From positions 62,001 through 126,000 of the forward strand of contig NZ_JACXXN010000012.1 in NCBI RefSeq assembly GCF_014904695.1: a stretch of 64,000 bases of DNA, read 5' to 3'. Under the pieces are notes generated by a model, which worked only from the letters and a program-made list of their open reading frames with translations, searched no databases and was not told the DNA's origin. This stretch comes from Nostoc sp. MG11 (GTDB taxonomy: Bacteria; Cyanobacteriota; Cyanobacteriia; Cyanobacteriales; Nostocaceae). Below, piece after piece: positions 44,264 to 52,742 of the stretch (within the stretch, counting starts at the first letter, position 1; every line of letters starts with the position of its first letter). The position numbers and the translations under genes are program-made.

Positions 44264-45610
44264 CTACCAAGGGCTACCAATCATTGTAAAGGCTGCCCAA
44301 TAGTACGGATGAGATAAATTAAAATCTCCAAGTTTTGCTATTTCTGGGGGTAAAGGCGTTCCTACTCTCAACCCTGCTTGACGCAATTGCCCTTGTTTAA
44401 TTTGAATTTGCTCGTTGAGCATTCCTATCTGTGTCTGCCTCAGAGCTTCTGCTTTAATGGGTGATGCTCTCAGGTGTTGGTAAAATTCTGTCATCAGGGC
44501 TAAAGTCCCTGCATCACTAACAGACCAGAGACTACCCATTGCAGACTTGACTCCTGCTTCCAGCGCCAACCCAGAAAAGCCTAGCTCTGCTTGCCGATCC
44601 CCTAAAGCAGTTCTACAAGCGCTTAGCACTAATAACTCTACAACAGGAGTATTCAATTGCAGCTGTCGCAACTGGTTTAATTGCACTTTGGTATTCCAAA
44701 ATTGAATGTAGGAGTTACTGGCTGACCCTGGTTGAAAGACTCCGTGGGTTGCTAAATGAATAATTTTGTAAAGTTTCTGTTGGCGTTGCGATCGCAAATT
44801 ATCTAAAGTAAATTTATCATTCAGGAAGCGGCTTCCCCCTTTACTCTGAACAATTGCAGATAACTCTATCGGTACAGCAGGTAGAGGTTCAAGATTTTTG
44901 AACTGGGAAGCTCCCATAGCTAAAACTGAAAAGTTGCGAATATCGCTGTAACGAGTGTCAGTCAGACTGAAAGCAGGAATCAGACTGATACTATATTTCT
45001 CCACAAGAAATTGCTGGCCGTCATGCAATGCCGAAAATGGTACGGAGCGCAAGCCAACACCTACACAAAAAACTAAAGTATCTATATTTTCAGCTTTCAA
45101 GTCTTTTTCAATAGGAGCAATAAACCATTGATAAAGCTGCTTTGCAGAAGCCAAATAGTTAGTATTGTTAACTTCTCTAGGATCACTAAGCTCAGTTTGA
45201 AACTGTTTAGTTATTTTGAGCAAAGCCTCTCTATTAGCTGCTGGTATACTCTTAATGATCGGATTACTTTTAGGCGTTACTAAGAGAATTTTTAGTTGTT
45301 TCTCAGTTGGTATTAAATAGACAACAGCAGAATTTTTACCAGTTTGTGCTTTAATTCTTCGCAAGGTATAGCTAATAGCTTTAGCCGTCATTAATTCGTT
45401 AGAAAAAGTTGAGCCTATGTAATTTTCATAGTCTTTTTTCCAGGTCTTTTCTTGTTCAGCTACAACATCTTTTTGTGCTGGGACATTTGGAGCTTGTAAG
45501 CTGATATTGCTAATACCTTGAGGCGAGGTAATAGCCTCAGCCGAAACAGGGGTGGGATTAATTAGTCCTGTAATTAGAAACGTTAAGGTGAGAAAATTAA
45601 TTTTATTCAT
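44264..45610 (-). CDS. CHAT domain caspase-like protease
   Basis: 448 residues with a signal peptide (FLTLTFLITGLINPTPVSA). The CHAT domain covers about 95-448: IDTLVFCVGVGLRSVPFSAL, the catalytic His in IIHLATHGVF (His289) and the catalytic Cys in LVLSACRTALGD (Cys332), then GVKSAMGSLWSVSDAGT and the final YYWAAFTMIGSPW. Both dyad residues are present. Unlike most relatives it lacks TPR repeats before the CHAT domain. The minus-strand arrangement places it last after glgX and a MinD-like gene (35-bp gap). Probably acts as a regulated peptidase in the envelope or periplasm. Confidence 0.92.
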   Translation of the reverse strand: MNKINFLTLTFLITGLINPTPVSAEAITSPQGISNISLQAPNVPAQKDVVAEQEKTWKKDYENYIGSTFSNELMTAKAISYTLRRIKAQTGKNSAVVYLIPTEKQLKILLVTPKSNPIIKSIPAANREALLKITKQFQTELSDPREVNNTNYLASAKQLYQWFIAPIEKDLKAENIDTLVFCVGVGLRSVPFSALHDGQQFLVEKYSISLIPAFSLTDTRYSDIRNFSVLAMGASQFKNLEPLPAVPIELSAIVQSKGGSRFLNDKFTLDNLRSQRQQKLYKIIHLATHGVFQPGSASNSYIQFWNTKVQLNQLRQLQLNTPVVELLVLSACRTALGDRQAELGFSGLALEAGVKSAMGSLWSVSDAGTLALMTEFYQHLRASPIKAEALRQTQIGMLNEQIQIKQGQLRQAGLRVGTPLPPEIAKLGDFNLSHPYYWAAFTMIGSPW

Positions 45611-45645
45611 GATTGCGATCGCGGTTGGTAATATATGTAAATTTT

Positions 45646-46407
45646 TCAGCCCATAATTTGTTTTGCGATCGCTTCTACTACCAGGCTAAAGGGATGATAG
45701 GGGTTGCGTAGGCAAAAAATATCACTACTAGCTAGCTCCATTAGTTCTTCGGCGAGAGGGAAGATGCCCGCTACTGATGCGTTATAGGCTATCTCTACCC
45801 GTTCTTGTAAAGCTTTGAAATCCATATTTGGCAGCGCCTTATTGACCACCAGTAGTAACTCAGGTACTTCTAATTGACGGGCTACATCCACAGTCACAGC
45901 AGTACCTTGAAAGTCTTGACGATCTGGACGCAAGATGATGATCAAAGCATCAGAAATGGTAATCGAGAGTAGTGTCTCTTCATTCAGACCAGGGTGGGTA
46001 TCAATAAATAAATATTCTAAATTTAGTCTTTCAAGCAGTTCTTGGAAGCCATCATGTAGTAAGCCTACGTCATATCCCTCACGTAGAACTCTGGTAATTT
46101 CACCAAGATTTAGAGAGGAAGGAATCAAGTAAATAGCGCTATTTTTCTGGGCTGTCTCCTTCAAAGCCGAAGTGACATTATATGCAGTATCCTCTATATC
46201 ACAGCGGCCCCATAAGTAATCATTCAGGGAACGATCCATCGTTTCCTCATCGAAACCGAAAACGACATGAATCCCTGGTGATTGGATGTCAGTATCAACA
46301 ATACCAACCCGATGTCCATAACGAGCAACGGTAGCAGCCAGATTAGCAGTTATATTTGATTTCCCGGTTCCTCCGCGGAATGAGTGGACAGAGATAATTT
46401 TGGACAT
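45646..46407 (-). CDS. MinD/ParA-like ATPase
   Basis: 253 residues of the deviant Walker A family: FRGGTGKSN (the signature Lys would lie in KGGxGKT; here Arg-Gly-Gly), IVDTDIQSPG (switch I) and LFIDTHPGLNEE (Walker B-like), with a membrane-targeting-like C-terminus VVEAIAKQIMG. It is not next to minC or minE. Such orphan ATPases position proteins or act as switches. It is flanked by CHAT and glgX in one orientation. Confidence 0.85.
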   Translation of the reverse strand: MSKIISVHSFRGGTGKSNITANLAATVARYGHRVGIVDTDIQSPGIHVVFGFDEETMDRSLNDYLWGRCDIEDTAYNVTSALKETAQKNSAIYLIPSSLNLGEITRVLREGYDVGLLHDGFQELLERLNLEYLFIDTHPGLNEETLLSITISDALIIILRPDRQDFQGTAVTVDVARQLEVPELLLVVNKALPNMDFKALQERVEIAYNASVAGIFPLAEELMELASSDIFCLRNPYHPFSLVVEAIAKQIMG

Positions 46408-46413
46408 GAGTAA

Positions 46414-46438
46414 TTGAAGTATGAAGTATGAAGTATGA
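46414..46438. repeat. TGAAGTA heptamers
   Basis: Three to four tandem TGAAGTA/ATGAAGT units in the 64-bp gap between glgX and the MinD-like gene; STRR-type. Confidence 0.65.
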
Positions 46439-46471
46439 ACTGAAGTCCGAGTTTCATCCTTCAGCCTTTTT

Positions 46472-48589
46472 CTACTTTCCCACTAATATGACCACTGACC
46501 TACCTCCGATGAGCAATCCAAACTGATTTTCCAGTACTGGTTCTGTCCCAGGATACCAGCTTTCCTCTGGTGGCGTAGCACCAGTGTTAACAAAGACGTG
46601 CCATTGCATTCCCTGGGGAAGTCCTGGTATTTCAAACCAGTTAGCTTCCCAATGCATATTCATCGCTACGTAGATGTAATTGTCTGTTAGCGTTCCTTGT
46701 TTGGCGTGTCTCCCACAGAGCATAAAAGCCAAAATGCGACTAGAGTCAGACCAATCAGCTTCCCATGCTCTAGTTCCATGCCAAGTAATATCGGCATAGC
46801 CACTAGCGGCGTAATCTGTATTCTGGAAGTGGAATTTATTTCTGAGTACGGGGTGGGCATTACGAAAGGCAATACAGTGTTTAAAAAACTTAAACAAGTC
46901 TGCATTTGATTCCAATAGTTTCCAGTCCAGCCAGTTAAGTTCGTTGTCGTGACAGTAAGTATTGTTATTACCCAGTTGAGTGCGTCCCATCTCATCACCC
47001 ATGAGGATCATCGGCACTCCTTGGCTTACCATTAACATGGCGATCGCATTTTTGATCTGTTGGCGACGTAGAGCGTTGATATCTGGGTTATCAGTCGGGC
47101 CTTCCCAGCCACAATTCCAACTCTCGTTATCGTTAGTCCCATCGTTATTATTTTCGCCGTTGGCTTCGTTGTGCTTCCCATCATAGGAAACCAGATCCAT
47201 CAGCGTAAAACCATCATGGCAAGTGATAAAGTTAATCGAAGCCGTCGGCCCCCGACCCGCCCAAGCATAAAGATCCGGCGAACCCTGTAGACGCTGTGCC
47301 ATATCCCCAACCTTTCCCGGCTCCCCTTTGAGGAATTGGCGAATCGTATCCCGATACTTACCGTTCCACTCTACCCATCGCCCGAACGCCGGAAAAGAGC
47401 CAACTTGATACAGACCACCTGCATCCCAAGCTTCGGCAATTAGTTTGCAATTAGCGAGAATTGGGTCAAAAGCAAGACTTTCTAACAGTGGTGGGTTTGA
47501 GAGTGGAGCACCCCAAGGGTCACGCCCCAAAATTGCCGCTAAATCAAAGCGGAAACCATCAATGTGGTACTCAGCAGCCCAATAGCGCAGACAGTCAAGC
47601 ACCATATTACGAACAATGGGATTGTTGCAGTTGAGCGTATTGCCAGTACCACTAAAGTTAAAGTAGTAGCCCTCCGGCGTCAGCATATAGTAAGTTTTGT
47701 TGTCAATCCCGCGAAAGGAAATGGTAAGGCCATACTCGTTACCTTCTGCTGTATGGTTGAAGACAACATCCAGAATTACTTCAATATCATTTTGATGCAG
47801 GATTTTGATCAGCGTTTTTAGTTCATCAACTTGCATCCCATATTTACCTGTAGCTGCGTAGCCAGCTTTCGGTGCAAAGAAGCCAACAGTGCTGTAACCC
47901 CAATAATTGAGCAATAATTCCCCTGTTTGAGGATTAGGGCGACTGTTTTCAAACTCGTCAAACTCATATATGGGCATCAGTTCAATACAGTTGACGCCTA
48001 GCTCTTTAAGATAGGGGATTTTATCGCGGATAGCCGCAAAGGTTCCTGGATGCTTAACTCCAGAGGAGAGATGACGAGTAAAGCTACGGACGTGCATCTC
48101 ATAAATGATCAAATCTTCAGTAGGGATTTGTAAGGGACGCTCACCTTCCCAATCAAAGTCATCGAATGCCAGACGAGCTCGATGGTGATACATATTGTAC
48201 CAGTCAGGCTTTTCTCCCCAAATATCTCTACCACCAATAATTTTGGCGTAAGGATCTAAGAGAATTTTCGTCGGGTCAAACCAGTGACCTTCTTTGGGTT
48301 TGAAAGGCCCATCCATCCGGTAGCCGTATTCGAGGTTTTCGTAATCCAATTCAAATACGACCATACTAAAGACATTGCCAATGCGGAACTCCTCTGGAAA
48401 TGGAATTTCCGCCATTGGTTCTGGAGAGTGCTTATTGAACAGCACTAAAGTACAGGATTTAGCATGACGCGAAAATATGGAAAAATTAACGCCCCCCGGT
48501 ACTAAGGTTGCTCCAAAAGGGATAGCAGTACCAGGACGTAGCTTAAAGTTCTCGTAACTATGGGTGGGATGAATGTCAATTCTTTGCAT
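46472..48589 (-). CDS. glgX: glycogen debranching enzyme (isoamylase-type, GH13)
   Basis: 705 residues from the ATG at 48589 (AGGAAG upstream); the frame opens earlier at a GTG. An N-terminal CBM48 domain (GATLVPGGVNFSIFSRHAKS) precedes the GH13 barrel: VVFNHTAEG, the nucleophile Asp in IDGFRFDLAAILGRDPWG, the acid Glu in LIAEAWDAGG and ITCHDGFTL. It hydrolyses alpha-1,6 branches of glycogen or phosphorylase-limit dextrin in the cytoplasm. Full length with all catalytic residues. Linkage to a MinD-like and a CHAT gene is unexpected. Confidence 0.95.
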   Translation of the reverse strand: MQRIDIHPTHSYENFKLRPGTAIPFGATLVPGGVNFSIFSRHAKSCTLVLFNKHSPEPMAEIPFPEEFRIGNVFSMVVFELDYENLEYGYRMDGPFKPKEGHWFDPTKILLDPYAKIIGGRDIWGEKPDWYNMYHHRARLAFDDFDWEGERPLQIPTEDLIIYEMHVRSFTRHLSSGVKHPGTFAAIRDKIPYLKELGVNCIELMPIYEFDEFENSRPNPQTGELLLNYWGYSTVGFFAPKAGYAATGKYGMQVDELKTLIKILHQNDIEVILDVVFNHTAEGNEYGLTISFRGIDNKTYYMLTPEGYYFNFSGTGNTLNCNNPIVRNMVLDCLRYWAAEYHIDGFRFDLAAILGRDPWGAPLSNPPLLESLAFDPILANCKLIAEAWDAGGLYQVGSFPAFGRWVEWNGKYRDTIRQFLKGEPGKVGDMAQRLQGSPDLYAWAGRGPTASINFITCHDGFTLMDLVSYDGKHNEANGENNNDGTNDNESWNCGWEGPTDNPDINALRRQQIKNAIAMLMVSQGVPMILMGDEMGRTQLGNNNTYCHDNELNWLDWKLLESNADLFKFFKHCIAFRNAHPVLRNKFHFQNTDYAASGYADITWHGTRAWEADWSDSSRILAFMLCGRHAKQGTLTDNYIYVAMNMHWEANWFEIPGLPQGMQWHVFVNTGATPPEESWYPGTEPVLENQFGLLIGGRSVVILVGK

Positions 48590-48625
48590 TTGTTGCTTCT
48601 TCCTATAAGACACTAATATGCTAAG

Positions 48626-48677
48626 TTCATAGTGAGCGCTTAAGCGTTCAATTCAGCACTAAAGTGCTAACTACAAA
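48626..48677. repeat. nested palindromic repeat, second locus
   Basis: TTCATAGT ... ACTACAAA enclose GAGCGCTTAAGCG and AGCACTAAAGTGCT hairpins, related to 40311-40363. It lies between the STAS gene and glgX. Confidence 0.6.
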
Positions 48678-48687
48678 CCCTGCAATA

Positions 48688-49092
48688 CTAGGTGCTTGTT
48701 ACCTGAACTTTGACTTTAAGAGCTTCCAAGGCTTGGTCACGGGTGTCACGAGTCTGAAAAAAGTCTAGAAATCCAGTGATAGACATTGTGTCCTGAATTT
48801 CTTCAGAAAGTCCTACCAAAACGATCTGTCCACCTTGTGCGGATATTTGGCGGTAGAGTGATAGCAGTACCCTTAAACCAGCACTGGACATATAAGGTAC
48901 TTTGGTCATTTCTATAATCATCCTCGTTCCAGCTTGGGCTAGTGGTAGAATCTGCTCTTGAACGAGGGGGGCCGTATTGGTGTCTATATCTCCAACCACT
49001 TCTACTAAAGTTACTTTGGGGAGTTCATTTAAAGCAGTTTCAGCAGATGTTTCTACCGATGTTACTTGCAGCGATTCAATGTTGATTTTCAT
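48688..49092 (-). CDS. STAS domain protein (anti-sigma antagonist type)
   Basis: 134 residues from the ATG at 49092; the frame is open upstream to 49206 through non-coding DNA. A STAS domain is clear: VTLVEVVGDIDTNTAPLVQE, TRMIIEMTKVPYMSSAGLRV (phosphorylatable Ser) and a C-terminal FLDFFQTRDTRDQALEALK. It is a paralogue of the STAS gene at 39476 and could be an alternative partner of the kinase at 39853. It is separated from glgX by a palindromic repeat. Confidence 0.88.
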   Translation of the reverse strand: MKINIESLQVTSVETSAETALNELPKVTLVEVVGDIDTNTAPLVQEQILPLAQAGTRMIIEMTKVPYMSSAGLRVLLSLYRQISAQGGQIVLVGLSEEIQDTMSITGFLDFFQTRDTRDQALEALKVKVQVTST

Positions 49093-49186
49093 AGGTGGTA
49101 CGACGGAAACTAAGTACAGAATTTTATTAGTTGCTAATAGCTCAATTCCACGCAAGCGTGGACTAAAATCCGTTATCAGTTGGGAG

Positions 49187-49215
49187 GTAGAGACGTTGCA
49201 ATGCAACGTCTCTAC
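49187..49215. repeat. GTAGAGACGTTGCA palindrome, copy 1
   Basis: Perfect 14-bp arms GTAGAGACGTTGCA and TGCAACGTCTCTAC around one base. The same palindrome is at 51953-51981. A common hairpin repeat of Nostoc-like genomes. Confidence 0.85.
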
Positions 49216-49320
49216 ATGGTCTATCTGTCACTTAAAACCCTTTATTCAGTTGTCTTTAGACGACTTTAGCTATTAGCCTTGGAATTCATTCCTAGGCGGT
49301 TGTTGGGAGAAGTGCAAGAT

Positions 49321-51153
49321 CTAATTTGAAGAATTCGGGATGATTTGCACCCGGATTTTTACTTGTTCTTGGGTGTCGGGTAGCTTGACTGTTAAAGCAT
49401 CGGCGTCAAAATCTGTATACTCTTCTTCATTTGCCCATACTTTACCAATCCGTACGCTACCAGGCGGTAGGATATCTGGCTGTACTCGCAGGATGTTGTC
49501 TTTAAATGCTCCTGGCTGCGGCTTAAAGTAAAAGTCCATTGGTTGTTTGGTAATCAGCAGGTTGGTGTAAACTGCTGACAAATAGCTCAATTCCGTTGAG
49601 TGATAACCGCTCATGGAGTGGCTGCCTTTGAATCGCTCGTTACCCATAAGGTATGGCAAACCGTTTGCTAGGACGTTGAAGTAAATGCCACCATCATCAT
49701 GGTCGAGGAAGAAGGCGTTGTAGAAAGCTGAGGCTTCTCTAGCATGACGCAAGTATTCTGGCTCTTGAGTTATGCCGTGCAGAATTAGGTAGGCTAGGAT
49801 TGCTTGCTCTTGCTGCCACCAAGCTTTTCGGTCATGCCAGACATAGCGGTATTGTTCTTCGCTTTCGCCCAGTGTGCGCTCTACGACATCATACCAGCCA
49901 CCGCGCTGGCGATCGCTACCCGCATCGGGCATGAGTGCGGCAATTTTTTCTGCCAAATCTGCGTATTCTTTCTTGGGTTTGAGGCTTTGCATCCGCATCA
50001 AGTTCCAAGCAATTTTGAGATTATGACCAATGACGGCGCGGTTTTGCTGCCATCCCCAAGTGGTATCATGGCTCCAATCTTCGTAGAATCGCTCTTGGAC
50101 AAATGGGCTGTTGTCGTAGTCTGGGAAATATTTGGCGATCGCATCAAAGGTATACTCCAGCATATCGGCGTATTTCTGTTCGCCAGTTGCTAGCCATAAG
50201 TTAATCAAGTAAGCTGGGGCGTGATCCCCGACTGAGTTCCAGTTTTTGCGAGCGCGGTTTGCACCTAGCGATTCTGCACGCGGGTCTAAGGTGATAGGGT
50301 CAATATGGGAGAAATAACCAACGCCATCCTTATCCAAGAAAAAGCGGTCAAACAAATCGATGGTCATTTCAGCATCTCGGAGGATGCGGCGATCGCCAGT
50401 TATCCGATAAGTTTGAATAGGGCCAGCTAAAGCATAAATCTGCTCATAAGCTGGAATAGCATCATAGTCATCGCCAAACTCAGATGTCAGTAACTTTTGC
50501 TCCCGGTTGCCTGTGACTTGAATACCGTGATACCAGTAAATCAGGTCTTCATCATGGTCATAAAACCGCATGTGTTGACGCAGATATTCTGTACCTTTTT
50601 CTGCACCTTCTAGAAAGCGGTCTTCTCCGGTTAACAAATAAGCTGAAGCAAAACCATAAACTAGGCGAGATACCGTATCTGTTTCTTGGAGGAAGTCGTC
50701 ACGCTTTTTAGTACCAGCCAAGTTGAGATAAGTCCGATATTCCCGATAATCAATCGCCTGTTCGGGATAGCCAAACTGCCATTTCAGGTATGAATCAGCA
50801 ATTGAACGTATTTGCTTAACCCACCAATCTGGTTCTTCATGCCGATATTTGTTGGGTGCATCACCAGGAAAGACAAGATATTTAACTTCAAACTTGTAAT
50901 CCTGTCCATGAGGATAGAAAACGCCATAGGCAAACACATGCTGACCGGCAGTCAGCATTTCGCCAAACCGAGCAGTACAGTCAAGATAAGGTTCTTCTAA
51001 ATTTTGACTAATCCGACCATAGGCGCTGGGGGTGAGGTATGCTTGGTATTCTCGTCCATCTGATGTCTTAATACCAAAGGATTTTTCGCTACGATTAAAT
51101 TCAGTGACATAACCTGCGATCGTGTCTGAAAATGAAAAACTCATGTGATCCAT
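49321..51153 (-). CDS. AGE-family epimerase/isomerase with N-terminal beta domain
   Basis: 610 residues; the ATG at 51153 follows GGGAGG. Residues about 10-95 form a small beta domain (TIAGYVTEFNRSEKSFGIKT) of OB or cold-shock type. Residues about 115-530 are the (alpha/alpha)6 barrel of the N-acylglucosamine 2-epimerase family (TDTVSRLVYGFASAYLLTGE, HDTTWGWQQNRAVIGHNLKI with a conserved His, HDRKAWWQQEQAILAYLILH). The C-terminal 70 residues are an extra beta part. Likely acts on a mannose- or glucose-type sugar or cellobiose; the substrate is not deducible. It begins a same-strand run with the DJ-1 gene (94-bp gap). Confidence 0.85.
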   Translation of the reverse strand: MDHMSFSFSDTIAGYVTEFNRSEKSFGIKTSDGREYQAYLTPSAYGRISQNLEEPYLDCTARFGEMLTAGQHVFAYGVFYPHGQDYKFEVKYLVFPGDAPNKYRHEEPDWWVKQIRSIADSYLKWQFGYPEQAIDYREYRTYLNLAGTKKRDDFLQETDTVSRLVYGFASAYLLTGEDRFLEGAEKGTEYLRQHMRFYDHDEDLIYWYHGIQVTGNREQKLLTSEFGDDYDAIPAYEQIYALAGPIQTYRITGDRRILRDAEMTIDLFDRFFLDKDGVGYFSHIDPITLDPRAESLGANRARKNWNSVGDHAPAYLINLWLATGEQKYADMLEYTFDAIAKYFPDYDNSPFVQERFYEDWSHDTTWGWQQNRAVIGHNLKIAWNLMRMQSLKPKKEYADLAEKIAALMPDAGSDRQRGGWYDVVERTLGESEEQYRYVWHDRKAWWQQEQAILAYLILHGITQEPEYLRHAREASAFYNAFFLDHDDGGIYFNVLANGLPYLMGNERFKGSHSMSGYHSTELSYLSAVYTNLLITKQPMDFYFKPQPGAFKDNILRVQPDILPPGSVRIGKVWANEEEYTDFDADALTVKLPDTQEQVKIRVQIIPNSSN

Positions 51154-51247
51154 GAAGCTACCTCCCGGATTATTACGTTTATTTTTAAATGCTTATTGCA
51201 AGGTTGTGTTTTAGGCGACTATTAGGATTGCCAAAAAGATAGCAATT

Positions 51248-51880
51248 TTATGCATTCGCTCCAACTTTTTGCCTTTCTTCCTGCTTTTGGATCTCTTCTA
51301 TAAATACTTCCATAAATTGATCTACAACACCTGGATGTTTTCCCGTAATCAAATTACCATCAATAACTAAATCAGCAGTTGCGTCATCTTCATAAATAAC
51401 TTCACCACCTGCATTTTCTACATCACAGATAATGTTGTGGGCGCAGGTAACTTGGCGACCTTTGATTAAATCTGTATCAGCACATAAAAGCCACAATGAA
51501 TGACAGATTGTTCCTACTTTCACACCGTCTGTATTCATCGTTTTTCTGAGAAATACGACTGCTGGCGCTTGATTTTTCTGTCCTTTTTTTACCGAAACCT
51601 GATATCTCAGACGATCCATAGCATAAGCACCAATACAAATAATGCCTTTGTAATCTGATGGATCGATATCATTAACTTCCGTAGTCACAATTACATGGTC
51701 TTCAACTTCACCATTATCGGGATTTGAACCGAATGTTAATTGTGAATTCCCCCATAAGTGAGAAATATACTCTACTTCATAGCCTTGTTGAGGAAAATAC
51801 TCATTGAATCTTCGATATTCAGTTTGATCAAAATGTTCTTCAATTAATACACCAATTTTTCCTTTAAATTCGGATTTCAT
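51248..51880 (-). CDS. DJ-1/PfpI superfamily protein
   Basis: 210 residues from the ATG at 51880. The frame continues to 52030, but that part is a palindromic repeat, so the shorter start is preferred. GKIGVLIEEHFDQTEYRRFN, IICIGAYAMDRLRYQV, the nucleophile elbow VGTICHSLWLLCA (Cys) and VTCAHNIICDVENAGGEVIY match the class I glutamine-amidotransferase-like DJ-1/PfpI fold. Members act as glyoxalases, deglycases, hydratases or proteases; the activity here is undetermined. Glyoxalase-like chemistry would suit the VOC-containing neighbour (inference). Confidence 0.85.
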   Translation of the reverse strand: MKSEFKGKIGVLIEEHFDQTEYRRFNEYFPQQGYEVEYISHLWGNSQLTFGSNPDNGEVEDHVIVTTEVNDIDPSDYKGIICIGAYAMDRLRYQVSVKKGQKNQAPAVVFLRKTMNTDGVKVGTICHSLWLLCADTDLIKGRQVTCAHNIICDVENAGGEVIYEDDATADLVIDGNLITGKHPGVVDQFMEVFIEEIQKQEERQKVGANA

Positions 51881-51952
51881 GGTATTAAACTCCTGATGTG
51901 ATTTTAGATGGCGCAAGTATTCAAGATAGGGGCGATAAAAACCGATTATTTC

Positions 51953-51981
51953 GTAGAGACGTTGCATTGCAACGTCTCTAC
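51953..51981. repeat. GTAGAGACGTTGCA palindrome, copy 2
   Basis: Same 14-bp arms as at 49187, with T at the centre; located just upstream of the DJ-1 start. Confidence 0.85.
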
Positions 51982-52047
51982 AGTCAATGAGAATTGGTCG
52001 TTTTACTGAAAATAAATCGGGTTTTTGCAATTACTGAATCGATGCTC

Positions 52048-52213
52048 TAGACCTCTTGCACTAATATTTGAAAATAAGAATTTTAAGGTTCACGCAGAGA
52101 GAAGTTTGAGCGGCGGCTTCCGCCGATCAAAACTTCGGTGGGCGCAGAGGCGCAGAGAGTAATGAGAGATTTCTCTATTTGGAATTCATAATCTGATTCA
52201 TGCAAGAGGTCTA
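52048..52213. mobile_element. MITE of the TAGACCTCTTGCA family, copy D with different core
   Basis: Ends TAGACCTCTTGCA and TGCAAGAGGTCTA are perfect inverted repeats. The interior differs from copies A-C: it holds a CACGCAGAGAGAAGTTTGAG / GCGCAGAGGCGCAGAGAG block related to the 122-bp repeats at 17355 and 56415, including GGCGGCTTCCGCC. Confidence 0.8.
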
Positions 52214-52255
52214 CTCTTTACTCACCAATTACTATGAGCCTCTAGTGAATAATCA

Positions 52256-52576
52256 CTACGCCTCCATTGTGACGACGACCTGGTAAAAGTTGAAATCGTG
52301 AGGCGCAAAATTTCCAACCTTCTCCTTCATAGCTATAAAATCCTGGTCTTTCATAGCTACTTCCATATCTTTCTGGCTGTGCCACTGAACATAATTGATA
52401 ACCCGCTTGCCGTCCAAGCTTGTGTGTACGCTGGCTGATATAAAGCCAGGCTGCCTCATGGGTATATCTTGATTCTCCACCAGGAAATCTACTATACGCT
52501 GCTGCTGTTCGGGAATTTCAACTGTGAAGATGTTGATTGCGGTGACTTGACCAGCTTTGTCGCTAATTGTAATCAT
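52256..52576 (-). CDS. antibiotic biosynthesis monooxygenase (ABM) domain protein
   Basis: 106 residues with the dimeric ferredoxin-like ABM fold: VTAINIFTVEIPEQQQRIVD, QPGFISASVHTSLDGKRVIN, YVQWHSQKDMEVAMKDQDFI and FYQVVVTMEA. ABM proteins oxidise aromatic or quinone-type substrates without metal or flavin cofactor, or degrade haem. First short enzyme of the unusual metabolic run on this strand; the substrate is unknown. Confidence 0.88.
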   Translation of the reverse strand: MITISDKAGQVTAINIFTVEIPEQQQRIVDFLVENQDIPMRQPGFISASVHTSLDGKRVINYVQWHSQKDMEVAMKDQDFIAMKEKVGNFAPHDFNFYQVVVTMEA

Positions 52577-52742
52577 TTTTGCTCCTATTTACGGGTTAGG
52601 GCTGAGTTTGGTATTTTAAGCAATTCAAGAAAATCGGAAGATTAATTAATACCGACTTGTATTCAGAAACGTGACCATTGAGAATTGATAATCGGTAATT
52701 AGTAACTGGCTTTCCACGGTTTTCTCAATTATTTGAACTCAC

